NCBI GenBank assembly: GCA_027596075.1
Contig: JADGJC010000294.1
Span: 3,993-49,988, forward strand
Length of the DNA: 45,996 bases
Origin: Rhizophlyctis rosea
Taxonomy: Eukaryota; Chytridiomycota; Chytridiomycetes; Rhizophlyctidales; Rhizophlyctidaceae
Direction: 5' to 3'
Shown: positions 33,129 through 44,882 of the stretch, piece after piece
Layout of the letters: each line of letters starts with the position of its first letter
How positions within the stretch are numbered: position 1 is the stretch's first letter
Made by a program: the position numbers and the translations under genes
Notes under the pieces: model-generated
The model's database searches: none
The model's input: only the letters and a program-made list of their open reading frames with translations
What the model was told of the DNA's origin: nothing

Positions 33129-35003
33129 ATGCCGATGTTGTGTCCTTAGTACGCGTCAATGTACTCGATAATTGCGGGCTGTTGGTATGGCTCTGAGATC
33201 TGTGGTATCCAGTCAGCAAGAGATGTACAGCAAGCCAAAATAGAAATTAGTTATTCTTACACTGCAAAAAGCTGCAATCTGTTTGACAAGAAGGCGACAG
33301 TTCGTTTGAAGATCGCTTCAACAGATTACAAGCTCGTCCGGATGGGGTGTTTGTGCAGCGAGCAAGAGGGAGGTTGTTTGGCAATGAATGCGTTGGAAGA
33401 TCAAGCGAGTGTAGGTGAAGTATTCACTGATACGGTTATAGGACGGGGGTGGAAAAGGTAGGTGATGGAAGGAAGGATTGAACACCTGTTGTCAGCGCAG
33501 GTGGAACACAGTCAGAGCCTGGAGGGCATTGGGTGTTGCTGCACTGTTGCAGTTGTTTGTCTGTGGCTTGGCAAGCGCACGTGTGTCCGAGGCGATCGGA
33601 CCGACTACCAGTCAGACGAGCCCCAGTGGTACTTCAGGCACATAAGTCACATAGCTGGAATACGCATGAGGAATTTTGAACAAAAGAGAACGATAGTCAA
33701 CAGTATCAAGTTCCACTCATCGCTGGTGGGTGGTCAATTCAATTCCCTGAGATAGATGTCAGCAATTGCCACCTGAATCAATGTCGCTGCGAGGCATGGA
33801 ATTGTGAAGATACAAGTTCTTCCGCCTGGTAAAATCTCCGCAAACCAGCGCTAATGGAGTGTGTTATATGATCTGCATATGATACCGGCACTCATTGCGC
33901 GTCCCTGATACACGCAGACGGGACATGACATGCATCAATTCTTCATCAAGGCCATCTTCGTTCTGTACTATTGCAATTACACGTCCAATTTGACAGCTGT
34001 ATGTAGCACTCTGATCAAATCAGCGCTCCCTTGTTCGGCTTATCTGCCACAGACTGCTAGCGGTTCTGTTTGGTGTTCACCCACCCAAGGTGAGCTTCTG
34101 AGCGTCCCTTTCAGCATGTGTCTCGGAAACCGCGCGGGTCTAAGGCAAGCCACGTCTACACATTCCTTGTCAGCCACATCATATCTCCTCCCCTCACAAG
34201 ATGACTGTCCCACCCATTTGTAATTGCATCCAGCCACTGAGCCACAACTGAGCCTTCCACCGACAATGTGGCATCTCTCCTCGTTTTTTCACCTTGGACT
34301 CCAACTCTCTGACAAAACTCATGTTGGTGACTACCACCGGACCAAAGAGCAACATCTACACAAACCTTCAAGGCCATCATATCATTCATATGGTCACTCC
34401 TTATGCTATCGACAATTTTCCACAGGATAAAGTCGGCCAAGAAATCCCAACATGTCTTCGCGCTCTTCATGAGTCTGGTGCCATACTTTCCAAAAAAATT
34501 ATTCGACCGCCTCAAATAGTCCATTGGATTTCATAGTGATCCTTGGGAGGGTCGGATACTCTCCGAGAGTTTCTCTAGTGCGCCTGAGCGGTCGCCTCAA
34601 ATAAACTCGCATACGGAAAGTGGAGCTGTAATTTCGAGGAGCTAGGGGAGATGGACTTTGGAGCAGTGGCACCAGAGATATCCATCGTCGGCTAATCTTC
34701 TCACCTTGCGTGAATAGGCCTAAAATTGTGGAATAGAACATTTCAGGAGCGAGTTTCCCTGATTCTTATTATACTGCGCGGATGCTGTTGTCTCGCACTG
34801 TGAACGCAGTCCATATTGCCCGTGAAGGCTCGTCCTGATAGTCCATCGAGGCTAGGCCCTTCCTCAAACCACTTGATACCCGTATATTGTTATTATCGCC
34901 TAGCGGCGCACACAATCAACGCACTCCATCCCTTGCCCTACCTCAACGCATTCCGACCTCCATCCCTGCAACCCATCCCGTCCTCAATATCCCGTCCTCC
35001 AAC
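33129..35003. other. Long intergenic region
   Basis: About 1.9 kb between divergent genes. Open frames of up to about 120 codons exist on both strands (for example 34156-34524 minus) but they have no motif, no splice partners and mixed composition. I see no gene. Confidence 0.45.
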
Positions 35004-36478
35004 ATGGCAACAAACCTCACCATCCCAATAGCAACAAACTTCACCCCACCGACACCAACAAACACCACCACATCCCCACCCATCTCAATAGACAGCCTAG
35101 TCAAAGGCACAATCGACAGCGACCTCTTCGTCACCCTCATTTGCATGATCAGTATAGCGGGGTTCCTCCTCCAATGTCATGCCCTCTTCGTTGCCGGGCG
35201 GGATCATCGGCTGAAGCGGAGCACGTTGACGCTGGTACAGGTTTGTACGATAAGTTTTGGGCTGATTAGTATCTTTGCGGGTGCATGTGGGTATGTTGCG
35301 GTTAGGGTTTGGGGGTGGAAGGAGGGACAGACGGTGCCGGGGTGGGTTGTTGCGGTGGGCAAGTGTGGAAAGCCGATGTGGGTTGTTGAGTTGACGATGT
35401 TTTTGTTGTTGAGTCAGTATCGGTATGTATGAACATCGTGCTCAAGTGGTTTGATGACGTGGCTTGAAGACCGATACGTTTCGTATGATTGCAGGTACTC
35501 GGTGGTTGTACCGAATCGGGTTCGGGATGTTGCGTTGCTTACGTTCACACTTACCGTTGGGGTGATATACTTTATTCTGTCTGTGTTGGAGATGTCGAAG
35601 AACTTGACGGGGAGTGTCGGGTTGCTTGGACTGTATCAGTTGGGGTACATCCTTTTCCTGTCATATGCGTGAGTACCTCCTATGTTCAACATGCAATACT
35701 ATGTGTAGGCTCATCTCGCCTTGCCAATTTAAGCGTCTTCCTCGACAACATCATCTCCCTCCGAATCCTCCGCACCCTCCTCAAAGTCAAAAGCGAGCTC
35801 TGCAATTACTCCACATTGGCTGGAGGATCTTCAAACTCCTACGTTCTTTCTTCTAAAACCCTCTACAACAGCAGAAGTCCCATGACTCTCCCCTCTTCGA
35901 CTTCGCAGAAAGATCACCGCGGTCCATCACCGGTTCCATCCATATATCGCGTCAAATCTAACGGTTCGTTGAATTCGAATTATGGCAACCAGCAGAGCGG
36001 GACGAGGACGTTCTCTACTATGCCGCCTATGGAGGAGTTGGCGGTTAAGTATGGTGTGGATATCTATGATACGAGTAAACCCATCGGTGGTGGCATGCCA
36101 TTACGAGTTGTGGACGAACCTCTCTCTTCCCCCTACTTCAACTTCAACAAATCCCAACACGACCTTACCACCACCATACCAACAACCCCACCACCCTTCC
36201 CAACCCTCTCTTCCTTCCCGCAACTTCCCCGCCCCTCACGATCCAAGCAGCTCTCAAACCTTCAAACAACAATCAGAAGTTTGGTCGGGAATATTGTGGT
36301 CATGTGGGTCTTCATGGGGTTTGATTTGATGGGGAGCGTGCTTGTTGCGAGACGGTATGCGGATTGGGGGGCGGTTAGTTTGTGCGTTGGGACTACGATG
36401 GGGGTGGCGGGGCTTTGGTTTTTTTATGTTAGGTTTGCGCATGTGCTTAAGAAGGTTGTTAGGGAGGCGAGGGTGTAG
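35004..36478 (+). CDS. Seven-helix membrane protein, receptor-like
   Basis: Three exons (35004-35422, 35495-35668, 35734-36478) give 445 residues. The N-terminus has Asn-Leu-Thr and Asn-Thr-Thr sites that could be glycosylated, consistent with an outside location. Hydrophobic helices are seen near VTLICMISIAGFLLQC, VCTISFGLISIFAGAC, MWVVELTMFLLLS, FTLTVGVIYFILSVL, LYQLGYILFLSYA, MWVFMGFDLMGSV and CVGTTMGVAGLWFFY: seven in total. A loop of about 150 residues between helices 5 and 6 is Ser/Pro-rich, and the C-terminus is short and basic. This is the layout of a G-protein-coupled receptor with a large third inner loop, but I see no family signature. The second intron ends in AAG, which is the only acceptor that restores the frame with helix 5. 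Confidence 0.72.
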
Positions 36479-36792
36479 GTGTAGGTGGTGGTGCTGGGGG
36501 GGTCTTGGTGCTTTTTTGTATGATAGTGTTAGAATTTTTGGTAACTAAGGAGTATTATCTTACTCCGCATTGTTTAAATATATCAAAACGGAATGTTTTT
36601 TGCCTTGATTGAGTTTGTTTCCCTGTGCGGAATGTTTGGGAGCTAAGTGCCATTCAAGCCGGATGCAGATGAAATCTATTTATATGGACAAAACAACATA
36701 TATTACAACGTAAGAAAAGTCCTGCTGCAGCAGGGCAAACCCGCAGGCAAATACTACAAACTAACGCTCGGCTACGCAAAGGGAGGTGCCCA
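36479..36792. other. Intergenic region between convergent genes
   Basis: A 314-base AT-rich spacer that should contain both transcript ends. No gene is visible. Confidence 0.45.
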
Positions 36793-38770
36793 CTACGGTG
36801 CATCCTCCTCCTCCTTAGCAACCTCCACCACCCGCCCCACCCCGGGGACAAAATCCAACCGGTTAGGCCCCGCCTTCCGTCCATTACTCCTATCCCGCTT
36901 CTTCTGCACTTCTACCATCCGCTCCGCAACGACTTTACGGAAACGTTCGGAGATGAGGGGGAACGGCTGCATGGCGGATTCGAGATCGACACGTGTTAGG
37001 CGCATGCAGTAGCAATTTGAGAGAGCGCGGATTGAGGCTGTGCGGGGGATGTCGAAGAGGACGCCTAGTTCGCCTGTGAGTTTCAGAGAAAAATTGAGGG
37101 GCGATGTTAGCGGGGTTTGGGGGGGGCATGGTTTTGGAAGATGGGGGTGGGGGGTGGGGGGGAATATACACACCAAAAAAACTCCCCTCCTCAATAATCC
37201 CATACCGCTTCTTCAAATCCCCACTAACAACCTCCACCTTCCCTTTACTCAAAAACCACATATCTTTCCCCACATCATGTTTGCGTATAATTAGTTCCCC
37301 CTTCAAGAACACCTGTGGACTCATTCGTGCGCGTAACGAGCGCTCGAAGGCGGGGAGTTCGAGCGTTATGCTGTGTGTTGAGGGGAGGTCTTCTTCGGGT
37401 TCTGGGGAGGGGGCGCGGGGTGGGGAGTAGGATTGGTGGAGGGGAGAGGGGGGGTGGAGGCGGGAGGGGAGGGATTTGCGGCGGTCGGGGTTTTTGGGGC
37501 GGTTTAGGGAGTTGACTTGGGGGTGGATTGGGGGGGAGAGGGGGGGTGGTGGTTCGGGGGATGTGGAACGTGGGGGGCTTTGTGGTTGTTGTGAGGGGGA
37601 GTAGGGTTGTGGTGCGGAGTAGCGGCGGGTGTCGTGGGAGGATGCGGAGCTGTTTGTGCGGGTTAATGGGGTTGGGGGTGTTAGGTCTGGTGTTATCGTG
37701 GATGGGTGGCCGGACGTGATGCCTGGTGCTGCGGCGGATGAGCCGAAGGATCCTGAAAGGGGACGGCCGACGGAGTTGCGGCGGGGTTGGTCTGTTCCGG
37801 AGCGGTTGCGGTGCTCAGAGGCGCGGCCGACTTTGGGCGAGGACGGTGCGCTTTGTGGGCCGTTTAGGTTGTGACTGTAGCGGGATATGTATGCTGGGGA
37901 GGAGGATAGGGGCAGGCTGCTGGATGCTGAGGCAAGGGATGGTAGGACGACGCCGAAGGCAACCAAGGTGGTTAGTTCATCAATGTTGGAGGTTGATGTG
38001 CTGGCAATTGAGTCCGTGTCGGTCAGGTGGGAGGATGGCGAAGGAGATAGGACGGGGGTTCCGCAAGGTGAGATGTCGGGCGACTGTGGTCTACTTCCCA
38101 TCAATCGCTCATAGGAAGCGGTATGTTTGGAGCCCATGGATGATGTCGATCGAGCAAAGTCGGGATGTATCAACCCTTGGGGAACTGAGCTTTCAACGTG
38201 AACGCTCTGCTGGGCAGCCGGTTCAGTATGTCGTCGTCTTATTGATCCCGACTCCACATGGTCTGGCCGATGTCCGATTTGGGTCACGGAATGAGACGAC
38301 GGATGTGGAGACGGCGTTGCTGGGAGTCCTTCCAAGGGTTCCGCTGCATGGGCGGCAGTCCCCCTAATCTTCGAACCAGCCCCTACACCATCTGCAACCT
38401 TTTTACCATGATGATCCCCATCTGGAGTGGTAGATCGCCGTCTGCCTCTCAAAAAGTTCCCAGGCAACGACCATCGTCTCGCCCAATTCGTTTCGCCACC
38501 ACCGCCGCTCTGACTTGTCTGCTGCTCTTTGACGGAAGCTGAAGCCATTTGAGTGTCAGACGTTATAGTAGAGTTTTCTAATGAGTCGATTGCGTCTAAC
38601 GATGTTGCTTGTGCAGGAGCTGGCTTCCGTAAAGATCCTTTACTGGGTGTACCGGTTTTGGCAGGAACCGAATGCCGTCGTCCTTCGTGTTCAGATCCTT
38701 TTAGCGATAATCCGTGTGCCTTTTGTGCCGACCGGCCAGAATTGGCGACTCGAGAGGTTTCGGATCCCAT
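36793..38770 (-). CDS. Cyclic-nucleotide-binding domain protein with long Ser/Pro-rich N-terminus
   Basis: Two minus-strand exons (37174-38770 and 36793-37073) give 625 residues; a TAA lies upstream in frame. The first ~460 residues are disordered, rich in Ser, Pro, Arg and His, with many Arg-x-x-Ser strings (RRHSVP, RRWSLP, RRKSLP) that look like basophilic-kinase sites. One cyclic-nucleotide-binding fold follows (about 470-590): FLKGELIIRKHDVGKDMWFLSKG, then the phosphate-binding cassette GELGVLFDIPRTASIRA, which keeps the Glu and Arg that hold the ribose and phosphate. Only one such domain is present and there is no kinase-docking or channel part, so it is not a standard PKA regulatory subunit. 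The protein could be a cAMP/cGMP effector. A further upstream exon (about 38780-38890) is possible. Confidence 0.8.
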
Positions 38771-40200
38771 TGTTATGTGTTATTTCGATACAGGGGTTAT
38801 ACTGGCAGCTGATGAGTTGGGCTTTGTTGTTTGGATGAACGTTCAGATGGCGATTGGCGAGATGTATGCCGTTCGGTCTTGAGTGCCTGTAGCAGCAGAA
38901 GAGTCCATTAACACACTATTCAAGGTCATGATGCTTTACCGATCCAAGTGATCCTCACCTTTGACGACCCATCCGTCTCTTCCGCAACCGGTACGTTACA
39001 TCCAGACGCGGTGAATGGAACGCACAACAATTTCTTGCAACTGGTAAGGAGTAAGAGCCTGGGAATAAAGCTATTGGTGGTGTGAAAAGTGATGTAGAGC
39101 GGAGATCCTGTCAATGTAGTACCATTCGCCTTTTTTCCTTGAGCGTGGGTTGTGTAGGGGGTTTGACGCATGTGTCACAGCAAGACATTCATCAGCCAGC
39201 GGCCTGACAACTCGATCCCTGAGAACGGAGCTTTTCCACTTTTCCACACTCCCCCATCTACTGGAATGCTGCCATGAGATCCAGCTTGAATGACCAGAAT
39301 CCAGGGATCTGGTTGGCAGGAACGGGTTGGGTGCGAACGGGGGTTGGATCGGTGATCGAGCCCCATTGATCATGCTATCCAGAAAACAGATGATGCGACA
39401 AACATTCCGATTTGACGGGGAACCTTCCCCCTGGCCAGGTGAAAGTCCAGACAACTTGGTGGACTGGGAAACTGAGGGGGGTTGATGCAGGTTTCTCGCG
39501 ATTGGTGGTGCACTTTACTATGTTGTAAAATTCGTGCGATCGAGCAGAACTTGTGGACACTTACTATGCGTCAGTCCATGGTGGGTTTTCATGCATCCGC
39601 GACCCTCTTGTATGCAATATTTGCGGAGACCATTTCTCACCAGAACTACCCATGTACATGTTGATTCTTTCTGTAACGGGCACTCTTAGCTGCGTCCTGC
39701 AAGCTGTCCTCCTTCATCCATACACGAGAAGTACGAGATGTCAGGCAGGGGATTGCATTGCTGATTTTGCAGCGCACGGAGCTCACACGCTGCCGCCAAT
39801 ATGAGCTTGAAGTGCTTCTTCATACTCATTCCATATGCACCGGAATGTTCCTCGTACACTTCCACCTGCTCTTCGCTTCCTACAGTTTTGTCGATGAATA
39901 CGGTAAAGGAAACCAAAATGCACGTATGGTCCAATATATGTCCGCAATCATCGGACAGATTTATTAGGCTCGACACGTGCTTAATGAATGATATGATCAC
40001 TGATGGAGGCTGTTCCACATGGGTGTGACGTGGGTCACTTGAGGTCTTTCCATTCTCATCCCACAACCTCATCCACAATTTACATCTTCCTTTCGTTTCT
40101 ACAATAGTAGCCCGCATTCAGCGCGTCGTTATACACACGCAAAGTTTGGGAAAGAAGCAGTTTCATTATCTAGTTAGTCAGCTGCAGCATTCTGCCTAGA
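38771..40200. other. Divergent intergenic region
   Basis: About 1.4 kb between two starts pointing apart. It should hold both promoters. Open frames such as 39686-40117 (minus) and 39071-39454 (minus) carry no motif; I did not call them. Possible extra 5' exons of the cyclic-nucleotide-binding gene fall near 38780-38890. Confidence 0.4.
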
Positions 40201-43200
40201 ATGTTGCCTTCCTTCTACCTATGGGCCGCAGGGGTCTGCCTGTTTTGCGTTCTGCCCCAACTGACCGTCTCCCACCCAGTGGCCGCCGAAAACAATGTGG
40301 GCGAAAAGCGCGATGACCAGCTCACCGCTGGGGTTGGGAAATATAACACAGGACCTTTAGTATTGCAATTGCTTGATGACGATGATAAGGACTGGAAGGA
40401 ACAAGTCACTTCCAACATGGCACCAAAGAAGGTGAGCGGAGGCAAGTCTGGTTTATAAGACGAAACCGGGAGGCAGCATAGAGTATGGTCGCCGCGGCAT
40501 GCGCATATCTTGAATCATGTTTGTCGTAAATTGTGGACATCATAACGGCATACACCCCGCCGGTGCTGGCAAGGATTGGAATCATCGACATGAATGCCAC
40601 CGATGGGGCTGCAGAGTATATGAGTGCCTCGCACTAAGTCATGCTCCGTCTGCATCAATCTCACTTGGCAGATAGTGAGGGGAAGCATGCTGGAGCGCAC
40701 AGGCCATCGAAGTGTCATACAATCGGACATTCCAGGCTTTTTACATATATGAAGTACAAGGCACCTGCCCGCTCAGAGGGGCGAAGAATCAAGATGTCAT
40801 ACTGACAACCGCCGGTGCACGTCTAGGGCCATAAAGATCCTCGCCCCGACCCGCCCAAAACACCATTCAAATCCACAAAGCGCTTCCTGAAATATGTCAA
40901 TCATACGCTAACCATTGCCTCGTCGGAGTTTTCGGAAGCCCAATGGAGATACGAAACGAACATCACTGAACATAACTCGGACGCTGCTAATGAGGCAGAA
41001 GTGACTTTCAATAAGGTGCCATGATGAGCCTGATCCAGAAAGAACGATTCGTACAGACCGTTCAACTAGCGTGGAACTGACATTCTGCTTCGCGAACAGA
41101 TCTTAACAACTTTGATTCACACTTCTGATTTCTACTCCCGCCATCCGGATAACACAGCTATTCAACGTCGTCTCTTGTCTCTATTGCAGCTGTCTGGTGG
41201 AAATGTTCCGAAATCTGCTAAGGATCAGAAAGCACTGGCTCGAGTCATATCCGAAATGACCCGTATCTTCGCGACGGCTACGTACATGGGGGCGCCATTG
41301 GATCCTGATTTGACCGATACCTTGGCCACGAGCAGGGATGAGAAAGTGTTGAGGGATGCTTTCATTGGGTAGGTATAAGGCCCATCATGGCATGCAATCT
41401 TTAGCGCAAGCGAGATTGTTGTGGTACGTGCACCATACGAATGGTAAAGGAAGCAATAGGAATACAGCCATGGCCGAATGCGTTGCAGGAGTCGCTAGAT
41501 ATTATCTTGGAATCGGAGTGCAACGAAACTTATCATCACCTACTTTCATGTTTTCTAAAACAGCTGGCGCAACGTAACAGGCCCCTCCATCCTACCTGTC
41601 TTCACCGAGGACGTCCGTCTGTCCAACACGGGCGCCAAAGACAATGACTATGATTCTACCGCTGCCTTCTGGCTCTCCCAGTATGACATGAAGCCATCGG
41701 AGTTTGAGGAGATGATTGACGGGGTGTGGGAGGAAGTTTTGCCACTGTATGAGCAGTTGCATTGTTATGTGCGGGGGAAGTTGAGTGAGGTGTATGGGAA
41801 GGACAAGGTGCAGCCGAACGGGAAGGGGGATGAGGGTTTGATGTTTGGGCATTTGTTGGGTATGCGGCATCTCGTACGTCCGGGGTTCATTGTGAGAGGT
41901 GACTAATTGTGTTCCCGTCTCTTTTTCTGGCAGGCAACATGTGGGCTCAGGATTGGGCGAATATCTACGATTTGGTTGTTCCTTTCCCGGATCAAACTCC
42001 AATTGGTAAGTTGCGCTATGCGTTACACTGTCGCTCAAATATGGCGTTTGTGACTCAATGAACCACCTCTCCCGTTATGTTAGACATAACGCCATCTCTT
42101 CAGAAACAAGGGTACGATGCATGGTCGATGCACCAGCTGTCCGAGTCGTTCTACGTTTCTCTGGGATATGATGGTGTGTATCAAATATGTCGCTATTTAC
42201 GTTGTTCATGCATCGATGACCACTTGTACGGTATCCTCTTCTTGCTACAGCATTGCCCGACAGCTTTTGGAGTAAAAGTATGCTTGTTAGACCCAATGAT
42301 CGAGATGTTGTGGTATGTGTTGTGCGTTGTAAAACCGTCAAGGCCCAGAGGAGTATGACCTGATTATTGTTTTCATATGTCTAAAGTGCCATGCAAGCGC
42401 CTGGGACTTCTCCAATGATGATTTGCGTATCAAGATGTGCACCACGGTTACGGGAGAAGATTTGTATACCATACACCATGAACAAGGTATGATTTGTTGG
42501 CTCCTTTGTAGGCGATTTGGTTCACCCCTGAACTTCCAAATTGAAAGGCCATCTATACTACGACCACTACTACAAGAACCAACCTGCCCTCTTCCGGGAT
42601 GCTGCTGCGGATTTCTTCCATGAGGTGCTGAAGTGTTTTTGTTTCCAAATGTCTGATACCCTCTCTCTGATGTGACGCTTTCATCTCTTCGTAACATTAG
42701 GCAATCGGCGACACAGTCCTTCTCTCCGTTCTCGTGCCTTCACATCTCAAGAAGATTGGGCTGATTGTGGGCGACGTGGATGACTCATATGAGCAGACGG
42801 TCAATGCGCAGATGAAGATGGCGTTGAGTAAGGTGGCGATTTTGGGGTGGAGTTTGCTTGTTGATAAGTGGTGAGTTGGAGGGGGTTGTTGTGAGCTTGA
42901 TGAATGCAGGATGATATTGATGGGGAGGCAAATGGGTACTGGAGCTTGGAAGGAACCAAAAGGGCGGATGGTACCATGTGTTGCTTCCGGGTTTTGGCTG
43001 GGGACGTCCTTCGTACTGTTGAAGTGCTGTTCCCCGATTTTCCGATGGCCATCTAAGTGGAGAAAGAATGTCGAGCAACATGTTTGACGTAAAGAACTGT
43101 CATCAGAAACCTCTGCTGAAAGTACACCAATGCGCCGGACCTGATACTGTCCCAACTGCAGGAGGTGGAGAGTTTTCGACGGCAAGATCAAACCGGAGGA

Positions 43201-43864
43201 GTATCAATCCACATGGTAGGTCACTGAGAAACATTTGGTGGCACCCTGCCTTTTAGTTTTGCCCGGATCATATTCAAGACTAAGGAGCAATCGTGCACAG
43301 GGAGGAGATGGTGGAAAAATACCAGGGGCTGAAGCGCCCAGTTCCAGCCAGTGAGGGCGACTTCGATCCTGGAGCCAAATTCCACGTTGCGGTGAGTTGT
43401 TTGGTTCTTCGGTTTCCAAACTAGAAGAGTCTTGTATCATTTAAAGTTTTGCACCCGCGATTGTTTAGGCCAATGTTCCGTATCTCCGCTACTTTGGTGC
43501 AGCCGTTCTCCAATTCCAGTTGCACGCGGCGCTTTGCGACGCGGCCACAGACCCGTCAGACAGTCCCGCCAGCGACAAAGTTCCTCTCCACAGCTGTTCA
43601 ATCTACCAAAACGAGCGTGCAGGAGCTTTGTTCAAGCGTCTGCTGACGAAGGGCAAAAGTATCGAGTGGCGAGGTGTGCTTGGTAGTGTTGTGGACCATG
43701 GAAGGGGGAGAGAGGAAGATGGGTCTGGGAAGGGAACTAAGAAAGTTGGGTTGGAAGGAGGGAGTCTTACGCGTTACTTTAAGGTTTTGGATGAATGGTT
43801 GAGGAAGGAAAATAAGGAGAGGGGGTGGGTGTGTGGATGGGGGGATCGGAGGGGAAAGGTGTGA
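40201..43864 (+). CDS. Secreted M2-family peptidase (angiotensin-converting-enzyme-like dipeptidyl carboxypeptidase)
   Basis: Thirteen exons: 40201-40431, 40827-41015, 41100-41368, 41564-41859, 41934-42005, 42084-42173, 42251-42312, 42387-42486, 42548-42624, 42701-42870, 43162-43215, 43301-43391, 43469-43864; 698 residues, the size of a single-domain ACE. A signal peptide (1-24) opens the protein. The zinc site HHEQGH (His434, His438) has the third ligand Glu462 in FHEAIGD, exactly 24 residues after His438. Substrate-binding blocks are conserved: CHASAWDF (404-411), AKFHV (Lys563, His565) and VPYLRYF (570-576), also [20 protein letters not shown]2 enzymes remove C-terminal dipeptides from peptides outside the cell. 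The middle residue change Met to Gln in the HExxH centre does not affect ligands. No membrane anchor is seen after the domain, so it is probably soluble. Two introns end in AAG and are fixed by conservation. The 395-base first intron may hide a short exon. Confidence 0.93.
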
Positions 43865-44882
43865 GAGTTGATTGATCATGAGAAGAGATTATGCTTGCGT
43901 TGCTCATGAATGTAGCTGATTCTCAAACACGATTTGCAAGTCTTTGCCAGCATCGTTCTTGTTGAGCGGAATGCGAGTGTATTTGCTTTGCAAGTCTTTG
44001 CCAGCATCGTTCTTGTTGAGCGGAATGCAAGTGTATTTGCCGACATTGCCCATCGGCAAGTGCATGCAATACGCTGTGTGGATGGTCTTCCGTGGTTTTG
44101 TTTACCTGTCAGTAGACAAACAACTCGTGTCGCGAAGTCGGATAATCGAGGGGCTTTCTGTTTGCCCAAATTTGCAATGGTGACCAGGTTACCCGAATCC
44201 TCCACTCCGGAAATCAACGCTTGCAGCTTTTTGAATGTGTCTTGCATACGCCATCTACACTTTACCACATTCAATCCCGTTCACCGTCAGTGCCACCAAA
44301 GGTCCATTGATACGTTAATATTTATTTCTACTATTTGACGATGTCAGACATTCGCCAGCGTCAACAGCGCCGGGAGCAAACACAGCATGAGGCGAGTGGT
44401 GAAAGGAGGCGTGAGAGAAAGCCGCACCCCGCGCAATGTGATTCTGGCCCTTGCTGCAACTGGTCAGTAGAAATTTGAAATCATAAGCCAGAACGGACCA
44501 GCGATTTCCTTCTTTTCAATTCCATCACAGGGGCGATCCTCTAGTTTGCTAAAGCTCCGGAGCCACAAAGGTGGATTCCTCACCGTCGCTCGGTTCAGCC
44601 AGTAAGATCTTTTTGGTGATATCCGTTGTTATATTCCTCGGACCGCTTTCCTAAGCGTTGGTGCCCAGTGTCTCGTAAATCCAATGTACTCTCTGTAACC
44701 GGTGTCCCGACTAATTCAACCATTTAGCGCCTCGCCGACTGACTTCTTCATTGTGAAATCAGTCGAGCGCACACAAGCACCGAGCGCCTGCGCAGCGCAA
44801 GGAGACAGTTTGGCTCCTATAAGCAAACAAATAGACTGATATACCAAAACTTCCGAAATACCCACGCCCGTCGGTTGTCCAG
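43865..44882. other. Intergenic region with a tandem repeat and a short ORF
   Basis: Contains a 54-base tandem repeat (see separate entry). A short plus-strand ORF at 44341-44478 encodes a Cys-rich QCDSGPCCNW end; further frames to the right stop soon. No intact gene is visible. Confidence 0.4.
43933..44040. repeat. Tandem duplication, 2 x 54 bases
   Basis: Copies at 43933-43986 and 43987-44040 abut and differ at one base. The 54-base period equals 18 codons. They lie just downstream of the M2 gene's stop. Confidence 0.9.

Noticed and set aside
34156..34524. Minus-strand open frame of about 120 codons
   Set aside because: No domain, no conserved pattern, and no neighbouring exon; best explained by chance.
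36647..37012. Plus-strand open frame starting at a GTG
   Set aside because: It lies opposite the 3' exon of the cyclic-nucleotide-binding gene, has no ATG start and turns into the antisense of conserved coding sequence.
39686..40117. Minus-strand open frame of 144 codons upstream of the M2 gene
   Set aside because: No motif, no splice partners and composition like non-coding DNA; it overlaps the likely M2 promoter.
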